DNA from: DASSUW01 sp963759375
GTDB taxonomy: Bacteria > Actinomycetota > Thermoleophilia > Solirubrobacterales > Solirubrobacteraceae
DNA length: 64,000 nt
Direction: 5' to 3'
Assembly (NCBI GenBank): GCA_963759375.1
Contig: CAVWYY010000002.1
Span: 186,001-250,000 of the forward strand
Shown here: positions 43,679 to 56,970 of the stretch, one piece after another
Numbering within the stretch: position 1 is the stretch's first letter
Layout of the letters: every line of letters begins with the position of its first letter
Notes under the pieces: model-generated
Database searches by the model: none
What the model was told of the DNA's origin: nothing
The model's input: only the letters and a program-made list of their open reading frames with translations
Made by a program: the position numbers and the translations under genes

Positions 43679-44769
43679 TCCCACTCGCACGCCCCGTTCT
43701 GGGGGAGGCGGAAGAGCGGGCCGTGATCGACGTGCTGCGCTCCGGGCAGCTCTCGCTCGGCCCGCACCTGCCCGAGTTCGAGCAGGCGTTCGCGGCGCGG
43801 GTCGGCGCCCGCCACGCCAGCGCCGTCTCGTCCGGCACGGCGGCGCTGCACCTGGCGCTCCGCGCGGTCGGCGTGACCGACGGCGACGAGGTCGTGACCA
43901 CGCCGTTCTCGTTCGTGGCGTCCGCCAACGCGATCCTGTTCGAGCGGGCCCGGCCGGTGTTCGCCGACATCGACCCGGTGACGCTCAACATCGACCCGGA
44001 CGCGGCCGCCGCCGCGATCACCGGGCGCACCACGGCGCTGCTGCCGGTGCACATCTTCGGCTACCCGGCCGACATCGCCGCGCTGGAGGCGCACGGGCTG
44101 CCGATCGTGGAGGACGCCTGCGAGGCGCTCGGCGCCACGTACGCCGACGGCACGCCGGTCGGCGGGCGCGGGCATCCCGCCACGTTCGCGTTCTACGCCA
44201 ACAAGCAGCTCACGACCGGCGAGGGCGGGATGCTCACGATGGGCTCCGCCGAGCACAAGGAGCGCGTGGACTCCGAGCGCAACCAAGGGCGCGCGCCGAA
44301 CATGGACTGGCTCGACCACGACCGGCTCGGCTTCAACTACCGGCTCACCGACATCGCCTGCGCGCTCGGGCTGGCCCAACTCGGGCATCTCGACGAGATG
44401 CTGGCGGGCCGCGCGCGTGTCGCGGGCCTGTATCGCGAGGCGCTCGCCGGCACCGAGGTCGGGCTGCCGTGCCCGGATGACGGCGAAGCGGCGCGAGGCT
44501 GGTTCGTGTTCGTCGTGCAGGTGCCGCACGGCATCGACCGGGACACGGCGATCGAGGGGCTGCGCGCTCGCGGCGTGCAGTCCAAGCCGTACCTGCCCGC
44601 CATCCACCTGATGTCGTTCTACCGCGAGCGGTTCGGGCACCGGGAGGGCGAGTTCCCCGTCTGCGAGGACGTCGCGGCGCGCTCGATCGCGCTGCCGTTC
44701 TTCCCGGAGATGACCGAGGGCCAGGTGGCGCAGGTGGCCGAGGCCCTCGCCGCGGTCACAGCCGCTTGA
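43675..44769 (+). CDS. DegT/DnrJ/EryC1-family sugar aminotransferase
   Basis: A 364-residue PLP enzyme. The PLP lysine is Lys177 in FYANKQLTTGEGG, and SSGTAALHLALRA binds the phosphate; VEDACEALGATY holds the active-site Asp. Family members aminate keto-sugars for cell-surface or natural-product glycans. It lies downstream of cimA with overlapping codons (GTGA), which suggests co-transcription, but its role in amino-acid synthesis is not apparent. The end overlaps the convergent GNAT gene by 14 bp. Confidence 0.88.
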   Translation: MIPLARPVLGEAEERAVIDVLRSGQLSLGPHLPEFEQAFAARVGARHASAVSSGTAALHLALRAVGVTDGDEVVTTPFSFVASANAILFERARPVFADIDPVTLNIDPDAAAAAITGRTTALLPVHIFGYPADIAALEAHGLPIVEDACEALGATYADGTPVGGRGHPATFAFYANKQLTTGEGGMLTMGSAEHKERVDSERNQGRAPNMDWLDHDRLGFNYRLTDIACALGLAQLGHLDEMLAGRARVAGLYREALAGTEVGLPCPDDGEAARGWFVFVVQVPHGIDRDTAIEGLRARGVQSKPYLPAIHLMSFYRERFGHREGEFPVCEDVAARSIALPFFPEMTEGQVAQVAEALAAVTAA

Positions 44770-45370
44770 CGTAGCTCACGAAGCCCGGGCCGCCGATCGC
44801 GTCGGCGACCGCCGTGCTCGCCGCCTGCCGGATCTCGCGCTCCGCGTAGCCGTTCGCCTGGTAGAGCGCCCGGGCGCCCTCGTTGTGCAGCCCGGTGTCG
44901 AGCGCCACGCCGTCGAATCCCTGGGCGGACGCGAACGCCTCGGCGCGCCGCAACAGCTCCGAGGCGACGCCGCGGCGCCGGAACGCCGGATCGACGGCGA
45001 GGGCGTCGACGTACAGCGAGCCGGGCGGCGGGTGCGGCGACACCGTGCCGGCGGCGCGCAGGTGCCGGAGCAGCGCCGGCCAGCGCCAGAGCGGCATCCG
45101 CGGGACCGTGAGCGACACGAAGCGTCGCGCCCGCGGGTCGCCCTCGCTGACCGGGAACCACGCGATCACGCCGGCCAGCTCGCCGTCGAGCTCCGCCACC
45201 TCGCAGACCTCGAAGCTTGCCGCGTGCCCCGGCCGCGCGTACACCGCGGACAGCATCGAGCGGGCGCGCGACTCCGAGCCGGCATAGGCGTCGTAGTACG
45301 GCTTGGCCGACAGGTAGAGCAGCGCGTCGGCCGGATCGGAGGGCGTGGCGGGCCGGACCGCGAGGGGCAT
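44756..45370 (-). CDS. GNAT-family N-acetyltransferase
   Basis: A 204-residue acetyltransferase. DALAVDPAFRRRGVASELLRRAE is the acetyl-CoA loop (quoted as two parts, VDPAFRRRG and VASELL), and GVALDTGLHNEGARALYQANGY is the C-terminal motif. ATG at 45370 is used; ATG at 45379 adds three residues. It is divergent from argH with only ~20 bp between starts, so both mRNAs are likely nearly leaderless. No substrate can be assigned. Confidence 0.82.
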   Translation of the reverse strand: MPLAVRPATPSDPADALLYLSAKPYYDAYAGSESRARSMLSAVYARPGHAASFEVCEVAELDGELAGVIAWFPVSEGDPRARRFVSLTVPRMPLWRWPALLRHLRAAGTVSPHPPPGSLYVDALAVDPAFRRRGVASELLRRAEAFASAQGFDGVALDTGLHNEGARALYQANGYAEREIRQAASTAVADAIGGPGFVSYVKRL

Positions 45371-45391
45371 GTGAGTCATGATGCCCGCTCG

Positions 45392-46759
45392 ATGTCGCGC
45401 TTCTCGATCCCGCAGGACCCGGTCTTCCAGGAGCTCAACGCCTCGATCGGCTTCGACTGGCGCCTGGGACCGTACGACCTCGAGCAATCGCGCGCGCACG
45501 CGAAGATGCTGGCCGCGACGGGGATCGTGTCCACGCACGATCGCGACCAGCTGCTCAACGGCCTCGACCGGGTGGAGGAGGAGCTCGACAACGGCACGTT
45601 CGCGTTCCTGCCCGACGACGAGGACATCCACATGGCGATCGAGCGCCGGCTCACCGAGATCGTCGGGCCGGTCGGCGGCAGGCTCCACACCGCCCGCTCG
45701 CGCAACGACCAGGTGGCCACCGACATGGCGATGTTCACGCGCGCGCACGCGCTGACCACGATCGAGCGCCTGCAGCGCCTGCAGAGCACGCTCGTCCAGC
45801 TCGCCGACCGTCACCTCGACTGGGCGATGCCCGGCTACACGCACCTGCAGCGCGCGCAGCCCGTGTACCTCGCGCACCACCTGCTCGCCTACTTCTGGAT
45901 GTTCCGGCGCGATGCGCTGCGGTTCGAGCACGTGCTCGGCGCGACCAGCGACCTGCCGCTCGGGGCCGGCGCGCTGGCCGGCGTGAACTTCCCGACCGAC
46001 CGCGCGCTCGTGGCACGCGAGCTCGGGTTCTCCGGCGTGGCGCCGAACTCGATCGACGCGGTATCGAACCGCGACTTCGTGCTCGACTACCTGGCCGCCG
46101 CGGCCACCTGCGCGACGCACCTGTCACGCCTGGGCGCGGAGATCGTGCTGTGGTCGAGCGACGAGTTCGGGTTCTGCGAGGTGTCGGACGCGTGGGCGTC
46201 CGGCTCGTCGATCATGCCCCAGAAGAAGAACCCCGACGCGGCCGAGCTGCTGCGGGCGAAGGCGCCGCGCGTGGCCGCGCACCTGGTGGCGCTGCACGGC
46301 GTGATGCACGGCCTGCCGCTGACCTACAACAAGGACATGCAGGAGGACAAGGAGCACCTGTTCGACGCCGCGGACACGCTCGACCTGTGCCTGCAGGCGG
46401 CGGCCGGGATGCTGTCCGGCATCACGTTCGACCGCGAGCGGCTCGCCGGCGCGGCGGCCGACGAGATGATCGCCGCCGTCGATGTCGCCGACATGCTCGT
46501 GCGCCGCGGTGTGCCGTTCCGGCAGTCGCACGGCATCGTCGCCGGCCTCGTGCGCGAGGCGGTCGACTCGGGGCGCACGCTGTCCCAGCTCTCGCGCGAG
46601 GAGCTGGCACGGCACTCGGACGCGCTCGACGACGAGTTCTACGCGGTGCTCGAGCAGCAGTCCTGGCTCGAGTCCAAGATCTCCGAGGGCGGGACCGCGC
46701 AGGACCGCGTGCGCGAGCAGCTGGCGCACGCGCGCGCGGAGCTCGACGAGCAGGCTTGA
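45392..46759 (+). CDS. argH: Argininosuccinate lyase
   Basis: A 455-residue enzyme that splits argininosuccinate to arginine and fumarate, the last step of arginine synthesis. The signature GSSIMPQKKNPD, the HTARSRNDQV motif and TYNKDMQEDKE are typical of the fumarase/ASL superfamily. ATG at 45392 is chosen; it is the first start of the conserved region and no ribosome binding site is clear. The stop overlaps the glycosylase TTG start. No other arg genes are nearby. Confidence 0.96.
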   Translation: MSRFSIPQDPVFQELNASIGFDWRLGPYDLEQSRAHAKMLAATGIVSTHDRDQLLNGLDRVEEELDNGTFAFLPDDEDIHMAIERRLTEIVGPVGGRLHTARSRNDQVATDMAMFTRAHALTTIERLQRLQSTLVQLADRHLDWAMPGYTHLQRAQPVYLAHHLLAYFWMFRRDALRFEHVLGATSDLPLGAGALAGVNFPTDRALVARELGFSGVAPNSIDAVSNRDFVLDYLAAAATCATHLSRLGAEIVLWSSDEFGFCEVSDAWASGSSIMPQKKNPDAAELLRAKAPRVAAHLVALHGVMHGLPLTYNKDMQEDKEHLFDAADTLDLCLQAAAGMLSGITFDRERLAGAAADEMIAAVDVADMLVRRGVPFRQSHGIVAGLVREAVDSGRTLSQLSREELARHSDALDDEFYAVLEQQSWLESKISEGGTAQDRVREQLAHARAELDEQA

Positions 46760-47328
46760 CGCTCGCGCACGCGTTCTACGACCGCCCCGTGGTGGAGGTG
46801 GCCCGGGCGCTGCTCGGCTGCGTCGTGCGGCACGGCGACACGGCGGGCGTGATCGTCGAGACCGAGGCCTACCACGAGTCCGAGCCCGCCTGCCACGCCT
46901 ACGTCGGTCTCACCGAGCGCACGGCGCCGCTGTTCGGGCCGCCGGGGCGCGCCTACGTGTACCGCTCGTACGGGATCCACGCGCTGCTCAACGCCGTGTC
47001 CGAGCCCGAGGGCGTGGGGGCGGCGGTGCTGGTCCGCGCGCTCGAGCCGCTGCAGGGGATCGAGCACATGCGCGAGCGCCGCGGCCTCGAGCGGCTCGAG
47101 GACCTGTGCTCGGGCCCGGGCAAGCTGACAGAGGCGCTCGGCGTCACGCTCGAGCACAACACGACCGACCTCGCGGTCGGGCCGGTCTCGGTCGAGGCGC
47201 CGCCGCCCGGCTGGGAGGACGTCGAGATCGTCGTCGGGACGCGGATCGGGATCACCAAGGCGCCCGAGCTGCCGTGGCGGTTCTGCGTGAAGGGGTCGCG
47301 CAGCGTGTCGCGGCCCTGGCCGGCCTAG
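46756..47328 (+). CDS. DNA-3-methyladenine glycosylase (MPG/AAG type)
   Basis: A 190-residue base-excision repair enzyme that removes alkylated purines. The catalytic Glu sits in IVETEAYHESEPACHAY, the intercalating/active-site tyrosine region is GRAYVYRSYGIHALLN, and LCSGPGKLTEALG and RIGITKAPELPWRFCVKGS are family motifs. TTG at 46756 overlaps the argH stop (TTGA), and no better start is present. The stop lies head-to-head with the PBP gene (4-bp overlap). Confidence 0.93.
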   Translation: MTLAHAFYDRPVVEVARALLGCVVRHGDTAGVIVETEAYHESEPACHAYVGLTERTAPLFGPPGRAYVYRSYGIHALLNAVSEPEGVGAAVLVRALEPLQGIEHMRERRGLERLEDLCSGPGKLTEALGVTLEHNTTDLAVGPVSVEAPPPGWEDVEIVVGTRIGITKAPELPWRFCVKGSRSVSRPWPA

Positions 47329-49622
47329 GGCTGCGTGGGATCCGGCGCCTCGTCGCCGCCGGGCTGCGCCGTCGCGGCGGGCGGAGCGGTGGGCACCGGC
47401 GTCTGCGTCGGCTCCGGCGCGGGCTCCGTCGGCGTCGTCGGGGCGGGGGCGGTCGTCGTCGGCGGCGCCGTGGGCGCGGCGGTCGCGCCCGGCACCGGGG
47501 CGGTCGTCGTCGGCGTCTCTTCGTCGTCCGTCTCGTCGTCCTTGGGCGGGTGGATCCGCAGCGCGGACGCCATGAAGGTCTGGAAGATGCCCGCCGGGAA
47601 GGTGCCGCCGGCCACGGACTGGCCCTGGTACTCGGTCTTCATCGACTTGAACTCGTTGGGGTAGCCGACCCAGACCGCGACCGTGTACTGCGGGCTCCAG
47701 CCGACGAACCAGGCGTCGCCGTAGCCCTCGGTGGTCCCGGTCTTGCCGGCGATCACGGTGCCGGCGACCTGGGCGCGGGTACCGGTCCCGTCGCGGACGA
47801 CGCCCTGGAGCAGCGAGCCGACCTCGGTGGCCACCGAGTGCTCGAGCACGTTGCGCCGCTCCTTGCGGTTGACCGCGTCTTCGCCGTTCGGCAGCTCGAT
47901 CGGGACGCTCTTGCCGTCCTCGCGCTTGGTGATGCGCTCGATGCCGACCGGGCCCGGCGCCACGTCCTCGCGCGTGTTCTCGGCCCCGGGGCTGAGCGTG
48001 CCGTAGATCAGGTCGCCGCCGCTGGCGAACGTCTCGTACGCGTGCGCCATGTCCATCGGGGAGACGCCGTCCTTGAGGCCGCCGAGCGTCATCGCGTAGT
48101 TGCGCGAGACGTGCGAGCGGATGCCCATCCGCTCGGCGAGCCGGGCGATCCGGCGCGTGCCGACCTTGATGCCGACCTGGGCGAAGACCGAGTTGTCCGA
48201 GAACGTGATCGCGCGCGCGAGGGTGGTGCTGCCGGAGTAGGCGCCCTCGTAGTTGTTGACGGTGAAGATCTCCTTCGAGTGCGGCACGTTGATCTCGAGC
48301 TTGTGCGACGCCCACACGGAGTTCGGCGAGATGCCCTGCCGCAGCGCCTCCGCGAGGATGAACGGCTTGATCGCCGAGCCGGGCTGGCGGGCGCCCTGAG
48401 TCGCGAGGTTGAACGGCGCGGTGCTGTAGTCGTCGCCGCCGACCATCGCCCGCACCTTGCCGGTGCCGTTCTCGATCGCCACGACCGATGCGCGCGGGCC
48501 GTCGGTGTTCGGCAGCCACTGCTGGACGGCGGCCTCGGCGGCGTCCTGAAGGTCGCTGTCGATCGTCGTCTGGACCGTGAGCCCGCCCTCGAACGCGCGG
48601 CGCGCGCCCTCCTGGCCGCCGCCCAGGCGGTCGACGACCTGCTGCTTGATCCACGAGGTGAAGTACGGGTACGCCGTGTCCTCGGCCGGCGGCTGCAGGT
48701 CGCCGCGCTCGGGGAGCGGCTGCCCGCGCGCGAAGTCGTACTGCGCCTGCGTGAGGAAGTGCTGCTCGAACATCCGCTGGAGCACGACGTTGCGGCGCTG
48801 CAGCGACGCCTGCGGGTGGGCGATCGGGTCGTACGCGCTGGGCGAGGAGACCATGCCCGCGAGCAGCGCGGCGTCCTGAGGGGCGAGGTCGGAGGCGCAC
48901 TTCTCGTCACCCTTGACGTCGCAACCCGGGTGGAACGACTGGAAGTACGTGCGCGCCGCCGCCTCGACGCCATAGGCGCCGTTCCCGAAGTAGATCGTGT
49001 TCAGGTAGTTGTTGAGGATCTTCTCCTTGGACCACTGGTGCGTCAGGTGGTACGCGAGCGCGGCCTCGCGCAGCTTCTGGAACAGCGTGCGGTCGTCCTG
49101 GGCGGCGAGGGCGTTCTTCACCAGCTGCTGGGTGATCGTCGAGCCGCCCTGCACGACGCGCTTCTGGATCACGTCCTGGTAGAAGGCGCGGCCGATGCCG
49201 CGCAGGTCGACGCCCTCGTTGGTGTAGAAGCGCCGGTCCTCGATCGCGATGATCGCGTGCTTCATCACGGGAGCGATCTCGGACTCCTTGAGGAACAGCC
49301 GCTTCTGGCTGCCGGTGAGCAGCCCGAGGTCGTGGCCCTGCATGTCCGTCAGGTGCGAGTTGCGCGCCGTCGTGAGCTCGAGCTTCGGCAGGTCGGACGC
49401 GACGGCCATCATCATCCCGAAGACGGTCGAGACGCCCGCGAGGAGGCCGAGACCGACCAGCAGCAGGAGCAGCCGCAGCTTGCGGATCCGCACGTGCCGG
49501 CGAGGCGGCTTGGGCCCCTTGCCCTTGCCGTGCGGCCGCAGCGCGACCACGGTAGCCCCGTTTCCGTCACCGCCATTGGGCGTGCCGGTATGGGGGCTTG
49601 TGGTGCGTTCGTGATCGCTCAT
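47325..49622 (-). CDS. Class A penicillin-binding protein (bifunctional transglycosylase/transpeptidase)
   Basis: A 765-residue peptidoglycan synthase. A basic cytoplasmic tail precedes one membrane helix (LRLLLLLVGLGLLAGVSTVF). The GT51 domain shows IEDRRFYTNEGVDLRG (catalytic Glu) and QGGSTITQQLVKN. The transpeptidase has SxxK in QPGSAIKPF, SxN in SDNSVFAQ and KTG in AGKTGTTEGY. A C-terminal tail of about 75 residues is rich in Pro, Thr and Ala and could span the cell wall. ATG at 49622 is divergent from tyrS; longer upstream frames have no family features. Confidence 0.95.
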   Translation of the reverse strand: MSDHERTTSPHTGTPNGGDGNGATVVALRPHGKGKGPKPPRRHVRIRKLRLLLLLVGLGLLAGVSTVFGMMMAVASDLPKLELTTARNSHLTDMQGHDLGLLTGSQKRLFLKESEIAPVMKHAIIAIEDRRFYTNEGVDLRGIGRAFYQDVIQKRVVQGGSTITQQLVKNALAAQDDRTLFQKLREAALAYHLTHQWSKEKILNNYLNTIYFGNGAYGVEAAARTYFQSFHPGCDVKGDEKCASDLAPQDAALLAGMVSSPSAYDPIAHPQASLQRRNVVLQRMFEQHFLTQAQYDFARGQPLPERGDLQPPAEDTAYPYFTSWIKQQVVDRLGGGQEGARRAFEGGLTVQTTIDSDLQDAAEAAVQQWLPNTDGPRASVVAIENGTGKVRAMVGGDDYSTAPFNLATQGARQPGSAIKPFILAEALRQGISPNSVWASHKLEINVPHSKEIFTVNNYEGAYSGSTTLARAITFSDNSVFAQVGIKVGTRRIARLAERMGIRSHVSRNYAMTLGGLKDGVSPMDMAHAYETFASGGDLIYGTLSPGAENTREDVAPGPVGIERITKREDGKSVPIELPNGEDAVNRKERRNVLEHSVATEVGSLLQGVVRDGTGTRAQVAGTVIAGKTGTTEGYGDAWFVGWSPQYTVAVWVGYPNEFKSMKTEYQGQSVAGGTFPAGIFQTFMASALRIHPPKDDETDDEETPTTTAPVPGATAAPTAPPTTTAPAPTTPTEPAPEPTQTPVPTAPPAATAQPGGDEAPDPTQP

Positions 49623-49686
49623 TGAGTGGGTGGGGACCCGCCTCGAGCTCCACGCCCGAAGGCCGCGCGGCGCCCCCTGGGAGGGG

Positions 49687-49714
49687 CTGACCAGGCCCGT
49701 TTGGAGGCTAGCAT
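49687..49714 (+). promoter_or_regulatory. Putative tyrS promoter
   Basis: CTGACC (49687-49692) and TAGCAT (49709-49714) are separated by 16 bp. A start site seven or so bases later would lie almost at the tyrS ATG (49723), giving a leaderless mRNA. No T-box-type leader is seen. Confidence 0.4.
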
Positions 49715-49722
49715 TGGCCCGG

Positions 49723-50898
49723 ATGGAAGGATCCGCCTCCGGCACAGCCGCGTTCCTGGCCCGCAACGCGGTCGAATCCCTGCCTGCGGGCGGCCTAGAG
49801 GAGCGCCTGAAGGCCGGGCGCCCCCTGCGGGCCAAGCTCGGGCTGGACCCGACGGCCAGCGACCTGCACCTCGGCCATACGGTCGTCCTCCAGAAGCTGC
49901 GGGAGTTCCAGGATGCCGGCCACACGGTCGTCCTGATCGTGGGCGACTTCACCGCCCGCGTCGGCGACCCCAGCGGGCGCTCGGCGCTCCGGCCGATGCT
50001 CTCCGGCGAGGAGATCGACGCCCACGCGCAGACGTACTTCGACCAGGCGAGCCGCGTGCTGCGGATGGACGACCGCCTGGAGATCCGCCACAACAGCGAG
50101 TGGCTGGACATGGGGATGGAGGCGCTGTTCCGCCTCGCGCGCGTGCCGACCGTGGCTCAGCTGCTCGAGCGCGAGGACTTCGCGCGGCGGATGGCCGCCT
50201 CCGAGCCCGTGTCACTGCTCGAGCTGCTGTACCCGGTGCTCCAGGGCTACGACTCGGTGGCGATCGAGTCCGACATCGAGCTCGGCGGTACCGATCAGAC
50301 CTTCAACCTGCTGATGGGGCGGGCGATCCAGACCGCCTACGGGCAGACGCCGCAGCTCGTGCTGACGATGCCGCTGCTGCCCGGGACCGACGGCGTGCAG
50401 AAGATGTCCAAGTCGGTCGGCAACCACATCGGCATCACCGATCCGCCCGGCGAGATGTACGGCAAGACACTGTCGATCCCCGACTCGGCGCTGCCGACGT
50501 GGTACGAGCTGCTGCTCGGCGCCGCGCCGCCGCAGGGCGTGTCGGCGCGGGACGCCAAGCACGCGCTGGCGCGCGCGCTCGTGGAGCGCTTCCACGGCCC
50601 GGAGGAGGCGGCGGCCGCCGCGGCGCAGTTCGAGCGCCAGTTCGTGCGCCACGAGCTGCCGGAGGAGATCGAGGAGGCCGTGGTGCCCGTGTCGAACGGC
50701 GCCGTGCACCTGCCCGAGCTGATCGCCGACGTGTTCGGCGGCTCGCGGTCGGACGCGCGGCGCACGATCGCCGGCGGCGGCGTGAAGCTGGACGGCGAGG
50801 TCGTGGCGCCGGACCGGCTCGACCTGCCGGCCGCCGAGCTGGACGGCCGGGTGCTGCAGGTCGGCAAGCGCCGCTTCCGGCGGCTGCGCGTGGCGTGA
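49723..50898 (+). CDS. tyrS: Tyrosyl-tRNA synthetase
   Basis: A 391-residue class Ic synthetase that charges tRNA-Tyr. The HIGH-like motif is DLHLGHTV, the KMSKS loop is QKMSKSVGNH, and GGTDQTFNLLMGR binds tyrosine and ATP. A C-terminal S4 domain (VFGGSRSDARRTIAGGGVKLDGE) contacts the tRNA, as in the long bacterial TyrRS form. ATG at 49723 is chosen because the in-frame upstream sequence lacks family features. The stop overlaps the YjbQ gene (GTGA). Confidence 0.95.
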   Translation: MEGSASGTAAFLARNAVESLPAGGLEERLKAGRPLRAKLGLDPTASDLHLGHTVVLQKLREFQDAGHTVVLIVGDFTARVGDPSGRSALRPMLSGEEIDAHAQTYFDQASRVLRMDDRLEIRHNSEWLDMGMEALFRLARVPTVAQLLEREDFARRMAASEPVSLLELLYPVLQGYDSVAIESDIELGGTDQTFNLLMGRAIQTAYGQTPQLVLTMPLLPGTDGVQKMSKSVGNHIGITDPPGEMYGKTLSIPDSALPTWYELLLGAAPPQGVSARDAKHALARALVERFHGPEEAAAAAAQFERQFVRHELPEEIEEAVVPVSNGAVHLPELIADVFGGSRSDARRTIAGGGVKLDGEVVAPDRLDLPAAELDGRVLQVGKRRFRRLRVA

Positions 50899-51311
50899 CC
50901 GTCCACACCGGCCTGTTGCGGCTCGAGACCGAGGGCGAGGGCCAGATCGTCGACCTCACCGAGGGCGTGCTCGCCGTCGTGCGGCAGAGCGGCGAGTCGC
51001 ACGGCGTCGTGACCGTGTTCGTGACCGGGTCGACGGCCGCCGTGACGACGATGGAGTACGAGCCCGGCGGGGTCGCGGACCTGCAGGCGCTGCTCGAGCG
51101 GCTCGTCCCGCGGGCCGGCGAGTACCAGCACAACGTGCGCAACAACGACGACAACGCGCACGCGCACCTGCGCGCGTCCCTGGTGGGGCCGTCCGAGAGC
51201 ATCCCGCTGGTGGCGGGCCGCCTGGTGCTGGGGACCTGGCAACAGGTGGTGCTGATCGACTTCGACGACCGGCCGCGACGCCGCGAGGTCCACGTCCAGG
51301 TGTTGTCGTAG
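50895..51311 (+). CDS. YjbQ/UPF0047-family protein
   Basis: A 138-residue member of the YjbQ family, recognised by the VFVTGSTAAVTTMEYEPG region and by the conserved EYQHNVRNNDDNAHAHLRAS stretch with Asn/Asp/His residues, followed by LVLGTWQQVVLIDFDDRPRR. Some members have weak thiamine-phosphate synthase activity, but the biological role is not settled. It overlaps tyrS by four bases. It is the last gene before the repeat element and rRNA operon. Confidence 0.85.
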   Translation: MTVHTGLLRLETEGEGQIVDLTEGVLAVVRQSGESHGVVTVFVTGSTAAVTTMEYEPGGVADLQALLERLVPRAGEYQHNVRNNDDNAHAHLRASLVGPSESIPLVAGRLVLGTWQQVVLIDFDDRPRRREVHVQVLS

Positions 51312-51322
51312 GCGCCGGCCTC

Positions 51323-51552
51323 GGCGGACGTCAACTGCTGCGGGGTGGGGAGGCGGGAGCGCCCGCGCCGCGGCGACGATTGTCGGGTTTGTCGGCCATA
51401 CGCCGAGAAGGCCGACGATCGTTGCGTTTGTCAGCTCTGGGCTTACAAAGTCGACGATCGTCGAGTTGTGTCCCCTGGAGGGAATCAAGTCGACAATCGT
51501 CGCCGCGGCGCGGGCGCTCCCGCCTTCCCACCAGCCGCAGTTGACGTCCGCC
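51323..51552. repeat. Long inverted-repeat element upstream of the rRNA operon
   Basis: Two arms of about 63 bp (51323-51385 and 51491-51552) are near-perfect inverted copies, with a few mismatches near 51339-51350 and one gap. They enclose a 105-bp centre that contains a spaced palindrome array. The transcript could fold into a long cruciform or stem. It begins 12 bp after the YjbQ stop and ends about 70 bp before the rRNA promoter. No gene is credible inside it. Confidence 0.8.
51374..51502. repeat. Four 12-bp palindromes at exact 39-bp spacing
   Basis: CGACGATTGTCG (51374), CGACGATCGTTG (51413), CGACGATCGTCG (51452) and CGACAATCGTCG (51491) occur every 39 bp. The consensus CGACGATCGTCG is its own reverse complement. 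After the first three copies, a partly shared start (nGTTTGTC) is followed by variable sequence, and the spacers end in AAGGC, AAAGT or CAAGT. The outer copies are the inner ends of the inverted-repeat arms. The period equals 13 codons. Confidence 0.8.
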
Positions 51553-51619
51553 GGCGCCCCGGCACGGCACCGAAAGCCTGCTACAGTCCCGCGCCGCATT
51601 GGAAGTGGCTGTCGCGACC

Positions 51620-51649
51620 TTGAACACGGCTCGCGGCGCGCGCTACACT
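51620..51649 (+). promoter_or_regulatory. Putative rRNA operon promoter
   Basis: TTGAAC (51620-51625) and TACACT (51644-51649) with an 18-bp spacer form a good primary-sigma promoter. The start site would fall near 51656, just before a hairpin, about 290 bp upstream of 16S. A weaker TACAGT at 51582-51587 could be a second -10. Confidence 0.6.
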
Positions 51650-51657
51650 CCATTGCC

Positions 51658-51680
51658 CGCTCGGGACGGGTTCCCGAGCG
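51658..51680 (+). other. Hairpin at the 5' end of the rRNA leader
   Basis: A perfect 9-bp stem CGCTCGGGA/TCCCGAGCG with a 5-nt loop lies immediately after the likely transcription start. It may protect the leader or take part in antitermination. Confidence 0.5.
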
Positions 51681-51729
51681 CGCCAAGAACGGAGGAATCC
51701 CCTCCGGACCTGAGGCGCGGCGGTCTTTG

Positions 51730-51746
51730 AAAACTCAACAGCATGC
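51730..51746 (+). other. 5' strand of the 16S processing stem
   Basis: The 17 bases 51730-51746 (AAAACTCAACAGCATGC) are the exact reverse complement of 53602-53618, after the 16S gene. The paired strands would close the 16S precursor loop and give an RNase III-type processing stem. Confidence 0.75.
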
Positions 51747-51758
51747 GCACCGATCGGC

Positions 51759-51781
51759 CCTGGCCTTGTGCCAGGCGTTTT
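51759..51781 (+). other. Leader hairpin followed by a T-tract
   Basis: CCTGGC/GCCAGG with a 5-nt loop is followed by GTTTTG, so it resembles a weak intrinsic terminator within the rRNA leader. Bases 51782-51941 hold no further gene that I can see. Confidence 0.35.
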
Positions 51782-51941
51782 GATCTGTGCGTCCAGGTTC
51801 GTCAAGAATCAGCCGACGGTGCATTCGTGCGCCGGACGGCACCTGAAGCAAGAAGCAAACCTCGTCGATCGCATCCGGTAGCGGCCCCTGTGTACGGCCC
51901 TACCCTCGTGAGATGCGCGACAGCTCTGTGTGAGTAGTTCT

Positions 51942-56740
<4,799 letters not shown>

Positions 56741-56814
56741 GATAATTTTTGTGGTACCCGTGGTTGGCGGGCTGTGCAGTTTTGAAGGCCCGCGGAGGCG
56801 TGGTCTTGACAAGT

Positions 56815-56930
56815 TTCCGGTGGCTTTAGCGTGGGGGAAACACCTCTTCCCATTCCGAACAGAGCAGTTAAGCCCCACAGCGCCGATGGTACTTGGCTTC
56901 AAGGGCCTGGGAGAGTAGGTCGCCGCCGGT
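56815..56930 (+). rRNA. rrf: 5S ribosomal RNA
   Basis: A 116-nt 5S with the CCTCTTCCCATTCCGAACAG loop and GGGAGAGTAGGTCGCCGCC 3' arm; CCGGTGGC at the start pairs with GCCGCCGG at the end. It lies 74 bp after 23S. The ends are estimates within a few bases. Confidence 0.95.
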
Positions 56931-56940
56931 TTTTCATTGA

Positions 56941-56964
56941 CGAGCCGCCCTGAGGGGCGGCTCG
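56941..56964 (+). terminator. rRNA operon terminator
   Basis: A perfect 10-bp stem CGAGCCGCCC/GGGCGGCTCG with a TGAG loop, followed by a weak T-rich tail (CGTCGTTT), lies 10 bp after 5S. It also separates the operon from the convergent lipoprotein gene. Confidence 0.8.
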
Positions 56965-56970
56965 CGTCGT

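Noticed and set aside
49623..49722. T-box leader upstream of tyrS
   Set aside because: There is only ~100 bp, no T-box sequence (AGGGTGG-type with GCGA) and no antiterminator; the promoter appears to give a leaderless mRNA.
51374..51502. CRISPR-like array
   Set aside because: The repeat is only 12 bp and itself palindromic and imperfect, spacers share their first bases, the array is nested in an inverted repeat, and there are no cas genes in the window.
51331..51686. Peptides with 13-residue repeats (for example TIVD or DDRR units) from the repeat element
   Set aside because: All frames of a 39-bp DNA repeat give 13-residue periodic peptides; there is no convincing start or ribosome binding site.
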